Shown piece after piece: positions 1 to 7,013 of a stretch of DNA of 11,060 bases. The translations under genes and the position numbers were made by a program. Source of the stretch: JAYPEY01 sp964519245 (GTDB lineage Bacteria > Verrucomicrobiota > Verrucomicrobiia > Limisphaerales > JAYPEY01); assembly GCA_964519245.1 (NCBI GenBank), contig CAZFLK010000184.1:1-11060 (forward strand), in the 5' to 3' direction. The first letter of the stretch is position 1. Each line of letters begins with the position of its first letter. The notes below the pieces were generated by a model that ran no database searches, had not been told where the DNA came from, and saw only the letters and a list, made by a program, of their open reading frames with translations.

Positions 1-29
1 ACCCACGTTTAAACGCCGGACGCGTATTC

Positions 30-3000
30 TCACTGTTTCGCCGTCACGATGAACTCGATCAGGTCCGCCATCTTCTGGTGGTCGAGACCGGCTTCGAGTC
101 CCTCGGGCATGATGGACATGCCCGTGCTTTTCATTGCAGCGATGGCGGATCGAGGCACCGCGGTCGTGGCGCCGAACGCCGCCTTGAGGGTGACATTCTG
201 CGCGTCCTCGTTGGCGATCAGCCCGGAATGATTTTCGCCGTCCTTCGCATCAATGGAGTAGCCGTAGTATTGCGGCGCGACCTCGCGGTTGGGATCCAGG
301 ATGTTGACGAGGATTTTCTCGCGGCCCATGGATTTCATGGTGACCAGGTCCGGACCCAGGGCGTGGCCCTCGGAGCCGAGCTTGTGGCAGGAGACGCAGA
401 GTTGCTGATACAGCGTTTTCCCCCTGCTCGCGACGCCTTTGAGGCGCATGGCCGGGAGAAAGGAATCGACGACAGATTGACGGTTGGCGGAGGGCGGTCC
501 GCCGAGAACGGAGAGGGCTTGCGCCTTGATCGCCTTGTCCCGGTGTCGGCGCAGCGCTTGAACCTGGGCGGCGGACAGGAGCGACGCGCGAATCGATCCG
601 GATTCAATCGCCTTCAACAGTCGTTGTGTCCTTGATTTGCGCGCCAGCAATCTGGCGACGGCCTCGTTGCGAACCGAGGCGTTGTCGCTGTCGGCGGCGA
701 GGTCCAGGAGGCGGGAGGCAATGATGGCGTTGTCAATGCCGTCCACCGAGCGAATCAACGCGATCGTCTCGGTTGCGGACAAGGCGGCGCTCCGGAACAG
801 GAGATCGAGCGGCAGGAATGGGTTGAAGACATCCGTTTCCTTTTGCGGGTAGAAATCGGGGATTCCCAGCATCCGGATTGCGGCCAGGCGCAGGGAGGCA
901 TCCGGCATGGCCTTCGGGCTCGCCAGTTCGGCGGCGAGCGTCTTTCCCGCATCCTGGTGAAGCTTGGCCAGCGTCGCATCATGGCCGTGATCGGACAGGG
1001 AGCTGTTGGAGCGTCGCAGTCCGTCACTGAGCGCGCGGACAATGGAGAAGGCGGACGCCTTGTCCGGCATGCGGGCGGCGGACTTGACGATGGCGTTGAC
1101 GCCGTCAGCCTGCTTTCGCCGGCCGATGTATTCGGCGAGCTTGAGCAAGAAATCGCTGGCGGCCGCCACGTTCCTTGCGCTCAAGTTCGAGAACAGGCTC
1201 ATGGGGTCATTGCCGATGGAGCTCATGATGGCGGCCTGCATCCACTTGTCGCCACCGTCCTTCAGCGCGAGGGCCGCGAGAGCTGCGCTCTTCACGTCGT
1301 GTTCGCAGACGGCCAGGGTGAAGGCGAGCTGCAGCCGAACCGTTGGGTCCGGATCGTGGGCCAGGTTGCTTGCGTGGCGCCAGTCGATCGCATCCGGTGG
1401 GAGCGATGGATCTTCCAACAGTTTCAGGGCATGGCGGCGGACTTGGGGATGCGTGTCCGTCATGGACTGGTGAACGGTCGGCAGGCTCAGCGCATTCAGG
1501 CCCTTGAGGGCGTGCAGCGCATGGAGACGACCCACGGCGGCGTCTGATTGTGCGGCGAGTTTTTCGAGCGGTTTGATGGCGGCTTGATCCTGGCGTTCGT
1601 AAAGCAGGCGGGCGGCGGTGTCGCGATGCCAGCCGTTCGGGTGCGCCAGCATCGCGACGAGTTCCTTGGAAGTGAGGCTTGCGAGGTTCGGTTTCGCGGG
1701 TTGTTGGAAACCGTCGGGAACAATCCGCCAGATGCGGCCGCGGTCGTTGCCGCTGTTCAGGTCCAGGTGTTTCTTGATCGATTCGGGAATGGACCAGGGG
1801 TGCTCGATGGTCTCGCGATACATGTCCGCGACGTAGAGGCAGCCATCCGGCGCATTGGCGAACTGCACGGGGCGGAACCAGTTGTCCGTGGAGGCGATGA
1901 ACTCCACGTTGCTCTCGTCGGCGGGGCGGCGTCCGACGGGTTGTACGCCGTCGTAGTCGATTTGCTTGCGGTGAATGAGGTTGCTGCCGGCGTCGCCGAT
2001 GAAGGCGTTGCCCGCGAAATCATCCCCGTAGGCGTTGCCGCGATAGATCGTGACTCCGGTGGCGGCGGTGAAATAACCCGAAACGCGGCCGCCTCCCTCC
2101 ACCACGCCGCGCACGGCGCCGGTGACGCGCCAGCGGGTGCGGACGATGCGCCAGGGTTCGTCCGGGCTGATGCGAAAGACCTCGGCGGCGGCTCCGTCGG
2201 CCGCGGCGTTGATTCTCGCGCTGGGCATGGAGTAGTGGGGATTTCGTCCGGCATAGGCGGCGTCGTACATGATCGCCTGCAGGTGACTGCTGTTGCTGCA
2301 GACAAACTTGCGGCCCCAATCGTCGAAACTCATGCCGTGCTGCGCGGTGGAATCCTCGGCTTGGAATGTCATCGTCCGCGGATCGAAAGCGAAATTGCGT
2401 CCCCGGACGCGGACGGCTTTCGCGTTCTTGTCATTGGGATTGTGGATCGTGCCGCCGTTGCTGGCGGTGGCGCCGTGGATGCGGTTGTCGAGGCCCCAGC
2501 GCAAGCTGTTGAACATGGCCTGGACGTTCAGGCGCGGGCGGTCGGTTCCGAAGCCGGTGAAGACGACCTTCTTCAGGTCGGCGACGCCGTCGCCGTCCGT
2601 GTCCTTCATGAACCAGAGATCCGGCGTTACCCCGACAAAGACGCCGCCGTCGTAGCAGAAGACCGCAGTGGGCCAATTGAGACCGGCGGCGAAGACCGTG
2701 CTCTTGTCCATCTTTCCGTCATTGTCCGTGTCTTCCAGCAAGCGGATCTGGCCGAGCGAATCCTCGCGTCTCTCGGAGTAGCCGCGCATTTCCACGACAT
2801 AGAGGCGCCCGCTGGCGTCGAAGGACAGGGAGACAGGGTCGGTGACCAGCGGTTCGGAGGCGACGAGTTCGAGGCGGAAGCCGGGTTTCACCTGGAAGGT
2901 ATCCAGGGCGTCGGCGGGTTCCGTAGCGGGTATGCGGGGTAGTTCACCGGGGTCGGGGGTCGGTTCCGCGGCGGTGAGGGGGAGAAGGGTCAGGAGGAGC

Positions 3001-3062
3001 AAGCCAAGGGCGCGTTGGGGCTTGCCTGTGGCGTTGAGAGCGGATGCGGGATTCAATTCCAT
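30..3062 (-). CDS. Secreted PVC-type dehydrogenase-like protein with HEAT-like repeats and C-terminal haem-binding domain
   Basis: About 1010 residues. Residues 15-32 form a Sec-type signal peptide (RALGLLLLTLLPLTAA), so the protein should act outside the cytoplasm. Residues 55-450 resemble the N-terminal 'membrane-bound dehydrogenase' beta-propeller domain of Pirellula/Verrucomicrobium proteins. They include two calcium-loop-like motifs, DTDNDGKMD (111-119) and DTDGDGVAD (154-162). Residues 460-850 are helical and Ala/Leu-rich with HEAT-like repeats (e.g. HPQVRRHALKLLED near 538-551). The C-terminus is a PVC haem-binding domain: CVSCH at 889-893 for covalent c-type haem, and Met985 in MSIMPEGLE as the probable distal ligand. 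Family knowledge suggests electron transfer in the periplasm, often in carbohydrate-degradation loci; the substrate is unknown. The frame stays open upstream to 3248, but the start at 3062 (alternative 3068) is preferred because it puts the signal peptide near the N-terminus, has a GGAA 6 bases upstream, and avoids overlap with the divergent amidohydrolase. Stop TGA at 30-32. Confidence 0.9.
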   Translation of the reverse strand: MELNPASALNATGKPQRALGLLLLTLLPLTAAEPTPDPGELPRIPATEPADALDTFQVKPGFRLELVASEPLVTDPVSLSFDASGRLYVVEMRGYSERREDSLGQIRLLEDTDNDGKMDKSTVFAAGLNWPTAVFCYDGGVFVGVTPDLWFMKDTDGDGVADLKKVVFTGFGTDRPRLNVQAMFNSLRWGLDNRIHGATASNGGTIHNPNDKNAKAVRVRGRNFAFDPRTMTFQAEDSTAQHGMSFDDWGRKFVCSNSSHLQAIMYDAAYAGRNPHYSMPSARINAAADGAAAEVFRISPDEPWRIVRTRWRVTGAVRGVVEGGGRVSGYFTAATGVTIYRGNAYGDDFAGNAFIGDAGSNLIHRKQIDYDGVQPVGRRPADESNVEFIASTDNWFRPVQFANAPDGCLYVADMYRETIEHPWSIPESIKKHLDLNSGNDRGRIWRIVPDGFQQPAKPNLASLTSKELVAMLAHPNGWHRDTAARLLYERQDQAAIKPLEKLAAQSDAAVGRLHALHALKGLNALSLPTVHQSMTDTHPQVRRHALKLLEDPSLPPDAIDWRHASNLAHDPDPTVRLQLAFTLAVCEHDVKSAALAALALKDGGDKWMQAAIMSSIGNDPMSLFSNLSARNVAAASDFLLKLAEYIGRRKQADGVNAIVKSAARMPDKASAFSIVRALSDGLRRSNSSLSDHGHDATLAKLHQDAGKTLAAELASPKAMPDASLRLAAIRMLGIPDFYPQKETDVFNPFLPLDLLFRSAALSATETIALIRSVDGIDNAIIASRLLDLAADSDNASVRNEAVARLLARKSRTQRLLKAIESGSIRASLLSAAQVQALRRHRDKAIKAQALSVLGGPPSANRQSVVDSFLPAMRLKGVASRGKTLYQQLCVSCHKLGSEGHALGPDLVTMKSMGREKILVNILDPNREVAPQYYGYSIDAKDGENHSGLIANEDAQNVTLKAAFGATTAVPRSAIAAMKSTGMSIMPEGLEAGLDHQKMADLIEFIVTAKQ

Positions 3063-3075
3063 AACCATTTCCAAT

Positions 3076-3104
3076 TTGAATTCAACGGGGCGGGCGTTCA
3101 GTAT
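3076..3104 (+). promoter_or_regulatory. Candidate promoter for the amidohydrolase and Sel1-LysM genes
   Basis: TTGAAT (3076-3081) and CAGTAT (3099-3104) are 17 bases apart, an ideal sigma-70 spacing, though the -10 matches at only 3 of 6 positions. Transcription would begin near 3111, about 30 bases before the ATG at 3142. The TTGAA...AGTAT layout with a CGGGCG-containing spacer recurs in front of the DUF1501 gene (5554-5581), which slightly raises its credibility. Confidence 0.35.
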
Positions 3105-3127
3105 GCGAAATCGCTCAAACAAACCAA
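3100..3127 (-). promoter_or_regulatory. Candidate promoter for the haem-domain PVC protein
   Basis: On the minus strand, TTGGTT (3122-3127) and CATACT (3100-3105) are separated by 16 bases, resembling sigma-70 -35 and -10 boxes (3/6 and 4/6 matches). The implied transcript start near 3093 would leave a leader of about 30 bases before the 3062 start codon. The -10 box overlaps that of the opposite-strand candidate. This is pattern matching only, and the boxes are weak. Confidence 0.3.
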
Positions 3128-3141
3128 TCGAATACGGACGA

Positions 3142-4089
3142 ATGAAAACGCAGATCACACGTCGGAGATTCATCGCATGTTCCGGGATGGCTTTGGCTGC
3201 ATCAAGCGCAAAGCCGCTGCTGGCGGCGGGCAAGCCGGAGCCCATCATCGATATTCACCAGCACACGGGATATCATGGTCGAACGGATCAGCAGTTCGTC
3301 GCGCACCAGCGGGCCATGGGCGTCACCACGACGATCATCCTGCCCGCCGGAACCTACGTGGATCTGCCCTCGACCCGCAACGGCAGGTCCAACGGACTGG
3401 CGGCGCGCTGCACGGGCACGGAGGACGCGGTGAAGCTGGCCAAGGAGTTTCCCGGCGAGATGGTTTTCTTCTGCAACGAAGTGCCGGATATGCCGGGCGC
3501 CCGCAAGAACCTGGAAAAGTGGTTGAAGCTGGGCGCCATCGGCATCGGCGAGCAGAAGTTTCATTTGGACGTGGAATCGAAGCCGATGCGGATGATCTAC
3601 GACATCGCCAAGGAGTATGGCGTGCCGGTGTTGATGCACTTTCAGCACAACACCTACAACCTGGGCTTTGAGCGCTTTCACAAGATCCTGGAGCAGTATC
3701 CGACGGTGAACTTCATCGGGCACGCGCAGACGTGGTGGGGTAACATCGACAAGCGGCACGAACAAAAGACGATGTATCCCGCCTTGGGAGCCAAGGTGAC
3801 GCCGGGCGGCATCACGGACCGGTTGCTGACGAATTACCCCAATATGTACGCCGACCATTCGGCGGGCTCCGGGTTGCGAGCCTTGTTGCGCGACGAGGCG
3901 CATACGACGGCCTTTCTCGAACGCCATCAGGATCAACTGCTCTACGGCAGCGACTGCAAGGACACCATCGGTCGCGGGCCGGGATGCCAGGGCGCGCAGA
4001 CGCTCAAGACGCTTCGTCGCCTGGCTCCGAACAAGAAAGTGGAACGCAAGATCCTCTACGAGAATTCCAAGAAGCTGTTCAAGTTGTGA
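3142..4089 (+). CDS. Tat-exported amidohydrolase (Amidohydro_2-like metal-dependent hydrolase)
   Basis: 315 residues. The N-terminus has a twin-arginine signal (TRRRFIACSGMALAASS, residues 6-22), so the folded enzyme is probably exported. Metal-ligand candidates follow the amidohydrolase TIM-barrel order: HQH at 39-41 after strand 1 (IIDIHQH), Glu137 or Lys139 in GIGEQK, His166 in VLMHFQHN, His194 in FIGHAQTWW, and Asp271 in LLYGSD. This order fits hydrolysis or decarboxylation of a small cyclic or carboxylated substrate in the Amidohydro_2 family, but sequence alone cannot name the substrate. The start at 3142 is chosen because the Tat signal begins there; an in-frame ATG at 3103 would add 13 residues before it. 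No good ribosome-binding site is visible (GGA only 3 bases upstream). The gene is divergent from the haem protein, and its stop overlaps the GTG start of the next gene, implying co-transcription. Confidence 0.88.
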   Translation: MKTQITRRRFIACSGMALAASSAKPLLAAGKPEPIIDIHQHTGYHGRTDQQFVAHQRAMGVTTTIILPAGTYVDLPSTRNGRSNGLAARCTGTEDAVKLAKEFPGEMVFFCNEVPDMPGARKNLEKWLKLGAIGIGEQKFHLDVESKPMRMIYDIAKEYGVPVLMHFQHNTYNLGFERFHKILEQYPTVNFIGHAQTWWGNIDKRHEQKTMYPALGAKVTPGGITDRLLTNYPNMYADHSAGSGLRALLRDEAHTTAFLERHQDQLLYGSDCKDTIGRGPGCQGAQTLKTLRRLAPNKKVERKILYENSKKLFKL

Positions 4090-4853
4090 GCTGTTGCGCA
4101 TTTCGCTGGAGATGGTTGGCTGGCCTCCTGGTTGGCGTCCTTGCGCTGCGGATCGGCTCCGTTGCCGTCGTTGGCGTGGACATCCAGGACGCGGAGGCCG
4201 CCGCCGCGAGCGGGGATCACGAGTATGCCGTGACCATCGCCAAGGACCTGGCTGGCAATGGGGACGCCAAGGCCTGCCTGTTCCTGGCCAACGCCTACCT
4301 CAACGCCGCGGGTGTCGAAGGCGATTTGAATCAGGCGGTGACCTGGTTCTTTCGCGCTTCGGACAAGGGCGTCGCCGAGGCGGGGCATACCCTGTCGTTG
4401 CTGCGGCGGAAAGTGTTTCAATCGGAATCGGATGACGCGGTGGCCCGGGCCATTGGGGCCGCGTTCGAGGGCTATCGCACGAAGGCATTGGCGGAGGAAT
4501 TCAAGGAATTGGACGACGCGAAGTCCGGGGAGTCGATCGGGGCGCGGCTGTTCAAGGCGGGGCGCAAGGAGGAAGCCCTCAAGACCTTGTTGCGCGAGGC
4601 GCGGGCGCTGGATCCGGCGGCGTTCATCTTTCTGAAGATTTTTTATTTCAATCGCATAGAAGGGGTGCCGGAGCGCGATCCGCGGATCCTCGCGTTTTTT
4701 CGGGAGGCTGCGGAGGAGGGCGATTCCCGGGCGCGCGATATTCTGGGGCGCATCCTCATGGAGAACGGCGCGGCGCAGGACGAGGAGAAGGCCATCGAGA
4801 TGCTGGCGGAATCCACGTCGGAGGAGTCGAGAAAGCTTCTGGTGAAGGCCTAG
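4086..4853 (+). CDS. N-terminal half of the interrupted Sel1-LysM protein (product if TAG terminates)
   Basis: 255 residues from GTG to the amber codon. If termination is efficient, this is the only part still made from the native start: a membrane-anchored protein with Sel1-like repeats but no LysM domain, so it would lose the presumed cell-wall contact. The last residues (ESRKLLVKA) lie inside a helix of a repeat, not at a domain edge, so the product would end mid-fold. The start is inferred from the GTGA overlap and the hydrophobic anchor directly behind it; no strong ribosome-binding site is visible, so translation may be coupled to the upstream gene. Confidence 0.6.
   Translation: MSCCAFRWRWLAGLLVGVLALRIGSVAVVGVDIQDAEAAAASGDHEYAVTIAKDLAGNGDAKACLFLANAYLNAAGVEGDLNQAVTWFFRASDKGVAEAGHTLSLLRRKVFQSESDDAVARAIGAAFEGYRTKALAEEFKELDDAKSGESIGARLFKAGRKEEALKTLLREARALDPAAFIFLKIFYFNRIEGVPERDPRILAFFREAAEEGDSRARDILGRILMENGAAQDEEKAIEMLAESTSEESRKLLVKA
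4851..4853 (+). other. In-frame amber stop codon inside a Sel1 repeat
   Basis: TAG sits between GCC (Ala) and CTG (Leu). The downstream frame immediately encodes LERGWEEKAAGVYREAAKEG, which is typical Sel1 helix sequence (KAA...Y.EAA.EG). No frame change is needed to continue, and codon use on both sides is the same. A single C-to-T change from CAG (Gln) would explain it. TAG also serves as the ordinary stop of the lipoprotein gene (9111-9113), so a genome-wide amber reassignment is not supported. Confidence 0.85.
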
Positions 4854-4943
4854 CTGGAGCGCGGATGGGAAGAGAAGGCGGCCGGGGTTTATCGCGAGGC
4901 GGCGAAGGAAGGCAGCGCCTGGGGGAACTACGAGTATGCGGGT

Positions 4944-5540
4944 TTGTTGTTGCGCGAAGGGTTGCGCGAGGAGGCGATTCCCTATTTGGAGCGGACGTTG
5001 TCGGCCGAGCCGGAGCATTGGCAGGCGACGATCAAGCTGGGCAAGGCCTTGATTGAGCGGCGATCGGGATTGAGCGACTTGAGTCGAGGGTTTGACCTTT
5101 ACAAGCGGGCGGCGGACATCGGCAACGACGCGGTCAGTCAGTATGTGGTGGGCTTGCTTTATTTGCGCGGCACGGGTGTTCCGGCCTCAAGGGAAGACGC
5201 CGTTTCCTACTTCGCCAAGGCCGCGGAGGGAGGGGTGATCCAGGCCCAGCAGGAACTGGACAAACTGACCGCTTCGAGTTCGCCCCGGATGGCGGCCCCC
5301 AGTTCGGACGTGCCGGAAGCGGCGGCTGTCTCGGCGGGAGGCGGCAAAGCGGTGGAGGCGGTGCAGCCTGCACCCGCTCCCAGAAGCCGGCCGGCCGTTC
5401 ACGTGGTGGAAGAAGGGGACACCTTCTACGGCATTACCTTGGAGTATGGCATCTCTTATCTGGCCTTGCGGCGGGCCAACCCGGGGGTGAACGAGGCCAA
5501 ACTGCGCCTCGGGCAGAAGATCAAACTGCCGAGAAAGTGA
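4944..5540 (+). CDS. C-terminal half of the interrupted gene: Sel1 repeats and LysM domain
   Basis: Open frame after the amber codon; 4944 is the first plausible alternative start (TTG in a TTG-TTG-TTG run), giving 198 residues. No signal peptide is present, so if made by re-initiation the product would stay cytoplasmic, where a LysM domain has no obvious target. It holds a TPR/Sel1 region (EEAIPYLERTLSAEPEHWQA; FDLYKRAADIGND; EDAVSYFAKAAEGG), a Pro/Ala linker and the LysM domain. The intact coding quality up to the natural TGA (5538-5540) argues that the interruption is recent or not a true null. Expression as a separate protein is doubtful. Confidence 0.4.
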   Translation: MLLREGLREEAIPYLERTLSAEPEHWQATIKLGKALIERRSGLSDLSRGFDLYKRAADIGNDAVSQYVVGLLYLRGTGVPASREDAVSYFAKAAEGGVIQAQQELDKLTASSSPRMAAPSSDVPEAAAVSAGGGKAVEAVQPAPAPRSRPAVHVVEEGDTFYGITLEYGISYLALRRANPGVNEAKLRLGQKIKLPRK

Positions 5541-5553
5541 GCGTTTCCCGGAC

Positions 5554-5581
5554 TTGAAGGGCCGGCGGGCGCTGCTAGTAT
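5554..5581 (+). promoter_or_regulatory. Candidate promoter for the DUF1501 gene, with very short leader
   Basis: TTGAAG (5554-5559) and TAGTAT (5576-5581) are spaced by 16 bases, and TGC directly before the -10 box makes an extended -10 element. Only 13 bases separate the -10 box from the ATG at 5595, so a start at the usual distance (about 5588) gives a leader of roughly 7 bases. This fits the absence of any Shine-Dalgarno sequence before the gene. It lies in the 54-base gap after the Sel1-LysM stop. Confidence 0.5.
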
Positions 5582-5594
5582 CAACGAAATTCCG

Positions 5595-7013
5595 ATGTCG
5601 ATGAAGCCCATGAAATCAGTGACGAGGCGCGAGGTCTTGAAGGCCGCGGGATGTGGATTCGGTTATCTTGCCTTTGCGGGCATGGCCGGACGACAAGCCG
5701 CCGCCGCGCCGGCGAATCCCCTCGCCGCGAAACGACCGATGTTCGCGCCGAAGGCCAAGCGTGTGATCTTCATCTTCATGCAGGGCGGCCCCAGTCAGGT
5801 CGATTCCTTCGATCCCAAACCGCAATTGGAGAAATATGACGGGCAGAAGGTCGAGTTCTACAATGCCCGTCACCGGGAGCGGCGGCAGGAGCCGGTGATG
5901 AAGGCCCTTTGGGATTTCAAACGCTACGGGCAGTGCGGCCAACCGGTGTCCGAATTGTTTCCACACATTGCGCGGCATGTGGACGACCTCTGTTTCATCC
6001 GCAGCATGCACACCGAGGGCGTTGCGCACGGGCCGGCCACGTTGTTTCTGCACACGGGCGCGACCAACTTGATTCGTCCCTCGGTCGGCGCCTGGGTCAA
6101 CTACGGCCTCGGCTCCGAGAACGAGAACCTTCCGGGCTTTGTCTCGATCAATCCGACCGCAGCCAAGGGCGGACCCCGCAATTATTCGAACGCATTCCTG
6201 CCGGCGGTTTACCAAGGCACGACGATCGGCCGCGCGGGATTGCCCATGACGGAGGCGGGCATCAAGCACTTGGCCAACGATTTTTCGACCGGCTCCCAGC
6301 AACGGAAGCAGTTCCAGTTCCTCCAATCCCTGAATCGGTTGCAGGCCGACCGGCAGCAGGAGAATGCGAATGTGGAGGCGGCCATCAGTTCCTTTGAACT
6401 CGCCTACCGCATGCAGTCCACGGCGCCCGAGGTCATGGACATCGACGGCGAATCCGCAGCGACGAAGGCGATGTACGGCATCGACGAGAAGCCCACGGAT
6501 AACTTTGGCCGGCAATGCCTGATGGCGAGACGCTTTGCGGAACAGGGCGTGCGCTACATCCAGGTCAGCTACTCGGACAACAAGGCCACACCGATGTGGG
6601 ATCAGCACAACAACATGCCCAAGCATGCCGATCACGCCCTGGCCACGGACAAGCCGGTCGCGGGGTTGCTGCAGGACCTCAAGCAGCGCGGCTTATTGGA
6701 AGACACCCTGGTCTGGTGGGGCGGTGAGTTCGGCCGCACGCCCTTCACCCAGAACAACAATGGGCGCGACCACAACCCCAAGGGCTTTTCCGTCTTCCTG
6801 ACCGGCGGCGGTGTGAAGCCGGGCCTGGCCTACGGCAATACGGACGAATGGGGTTACGAGGCGGTGGAGAACAAGGTGCACATGCACGATCTTCACGCGA
6901 CGCTGCTTCACTTGCTTGGCGTGGACCACGAGAAACTCACCTACCGCGTGGATGGTCGCGACTTCCGCCTGACCGATGTCTACGGCCACGTCGTAAAGGA
7001 CATCATCGCGTAA
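5595..7013 (+). CDS. Tat-exported DUF1501 family protein (alkaline-phosphatase/sulfatase-like fold)
   Basis: 472 residues. The Tat signal is TRREVLKAAGCGFGYLAFAG (residues 10-29), so export is in folded form. The mature protein begins with a strand and metal-site-like loop, RVIFIFMQGGPSQVDSFDPK (56-75), typical of DUF1501 proteins and related to the alkaline phosphatase superfamily. Other family-typical parts are GEFGRTP (377-383), NNNGRDHN (387-394) and HMHDLHATLLHLLG from 430, with His and Asp residues that could bind metal. DUF1501 genes in planctomycetes and verrucomicrobia usually sit beside DUF1549/DUF1553 cytochrome-type genes; that partner is not adjacent here, although a haem-domain protein lies about 2.5 kb upstream. 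The biochemical role is unproven. The start is the first Met of the Tat peptide; in-frame ATGs at 5601 and 5610 are alternatives. Stop TAA at 7011-7013 lies inside the convergent neighbour. Confidence 0.92.
   Translation: MSMKPMKSVTRREVLKAAGCGFGYLAFAGMAGRQAAAAPANPLAAKRPMFAPKAKRVIFIFMQGGPSQVDSFDPKPQLEKYDGQKVEFYNARHRERRQEPVMKALWDFKRYGQCGQPVSELFPHIARHVDDLCFIRSMHTEGVAHGPATLFLHTGATNLIRPSVGAWVNYGLGSENENLPGFVSINPTAAKGGPRNYSNAFLPAVYQGTTIGRAGLPMTEAGIKHLANDFSTGSQQRKQFQFLQSLNRLQADRQQENANVEAAISSFELAYRMQSTAPEVMDIDGESAATKAMYGIDEKPTDNFGRQCLMARRFAEQGVRYIQVSYSDNKATPMWDQHNNMPKHADHALATDKPVAGLLQDLKQRGLLEDTLVWWGGEFGRTPFTQNNNGRDHNPKGFSVFLTGGGVKPGLAYGNTDEWGYEAVENKVHMHDLHATLLHLLGVDHEKLTYRVDGRDFRLTDVYGHVVKDIIA

Larger units (their letters stand above)
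4086..5540 (+). pseudogene. Sel1/TPR-repeat protein with C-terminal LysM domain, interrupted by one in-frame amber codon
   Basis: Read as one frame, this gives 483 amino acids plus a TAG at codon 256 (4851-4853). Both halves are in the same frame and the repeat architecture runs across the stop, so this was one gene. Order: N-terminal membrane anchor or uncleaved signal (residues 7-31, following CCAFRWRW); Sel1-like repeats near 55-105 (GDAKACLFLANAYLNA, then DLNQAVTWFFRASDKG); a more degenerate helical stretch 115-205; further repeats about 205-400, ending with DAVSQYVVGLLYLRGTGV; an Ala/Pro/Ser linker; and a LysM domain over the last 46 residues (VEEGDTFYGITLEYGISYLAL, then GQKIKLPRK). LysM binds peptidoglycan-type glycans and Sel1 repeats mediate protein contacts, so an envelope scaffold is the natural inference. 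The GTG start overlaps the amidohydrolase TGA by 4 bases (GTGA). The lesion could be a true recent mutation (CAG Gln to TAG is one change), a sequencing error, or suppressed in vivo. Confidence 0.8.

Noticed and set aside
1..29. Feature downstream of the haem-domain gene at the left edge
   Set aside because: Only 29 bases are present, with no hairpin, promoter or coding signal.
1548..2942. Long plus-strand open frame (464 codons) opposite the haem-domain gene
   Set aside because: It is antisense to a strongly conserved protein, and its translation is low-complexity Val/Ala/Gly/Asp, as expected from the complement of a GC-rich gene. No domain is recognisable.
3063..3248. N-terminal extension of the haem-domain protein to 3248
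   Set aside because: It would bury the signal peptide about 75 residues inside and run across the divergent amidohydrolase start; starts at 3062 or 3068 are more sensible.
3202..4101. Minus-strand open frame of 299 codons opposite the amidohydrolase
   Set aside because: It is antisense to a gene with intact metal-site motifs, and its Leu/Arg/His/Val-rich translation has no domain.
4851..4853. Amber codon as evidence of pyrrolysine use or genome-wide recoding
   Set aside because: TAG is also the ordinary terminator of the lipoprotein gene (9111-9113), no tRNA or PylS is in the window, and Sel1 proteins are not known pyrrolysine users.
5616..6635. Minus-strand open frame of 339 codons opposite the DUF1501 gene
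   Set aside because: It mirrors a well-supported gene and shows no recognisable motif; it is a GC-driven shadow frame.
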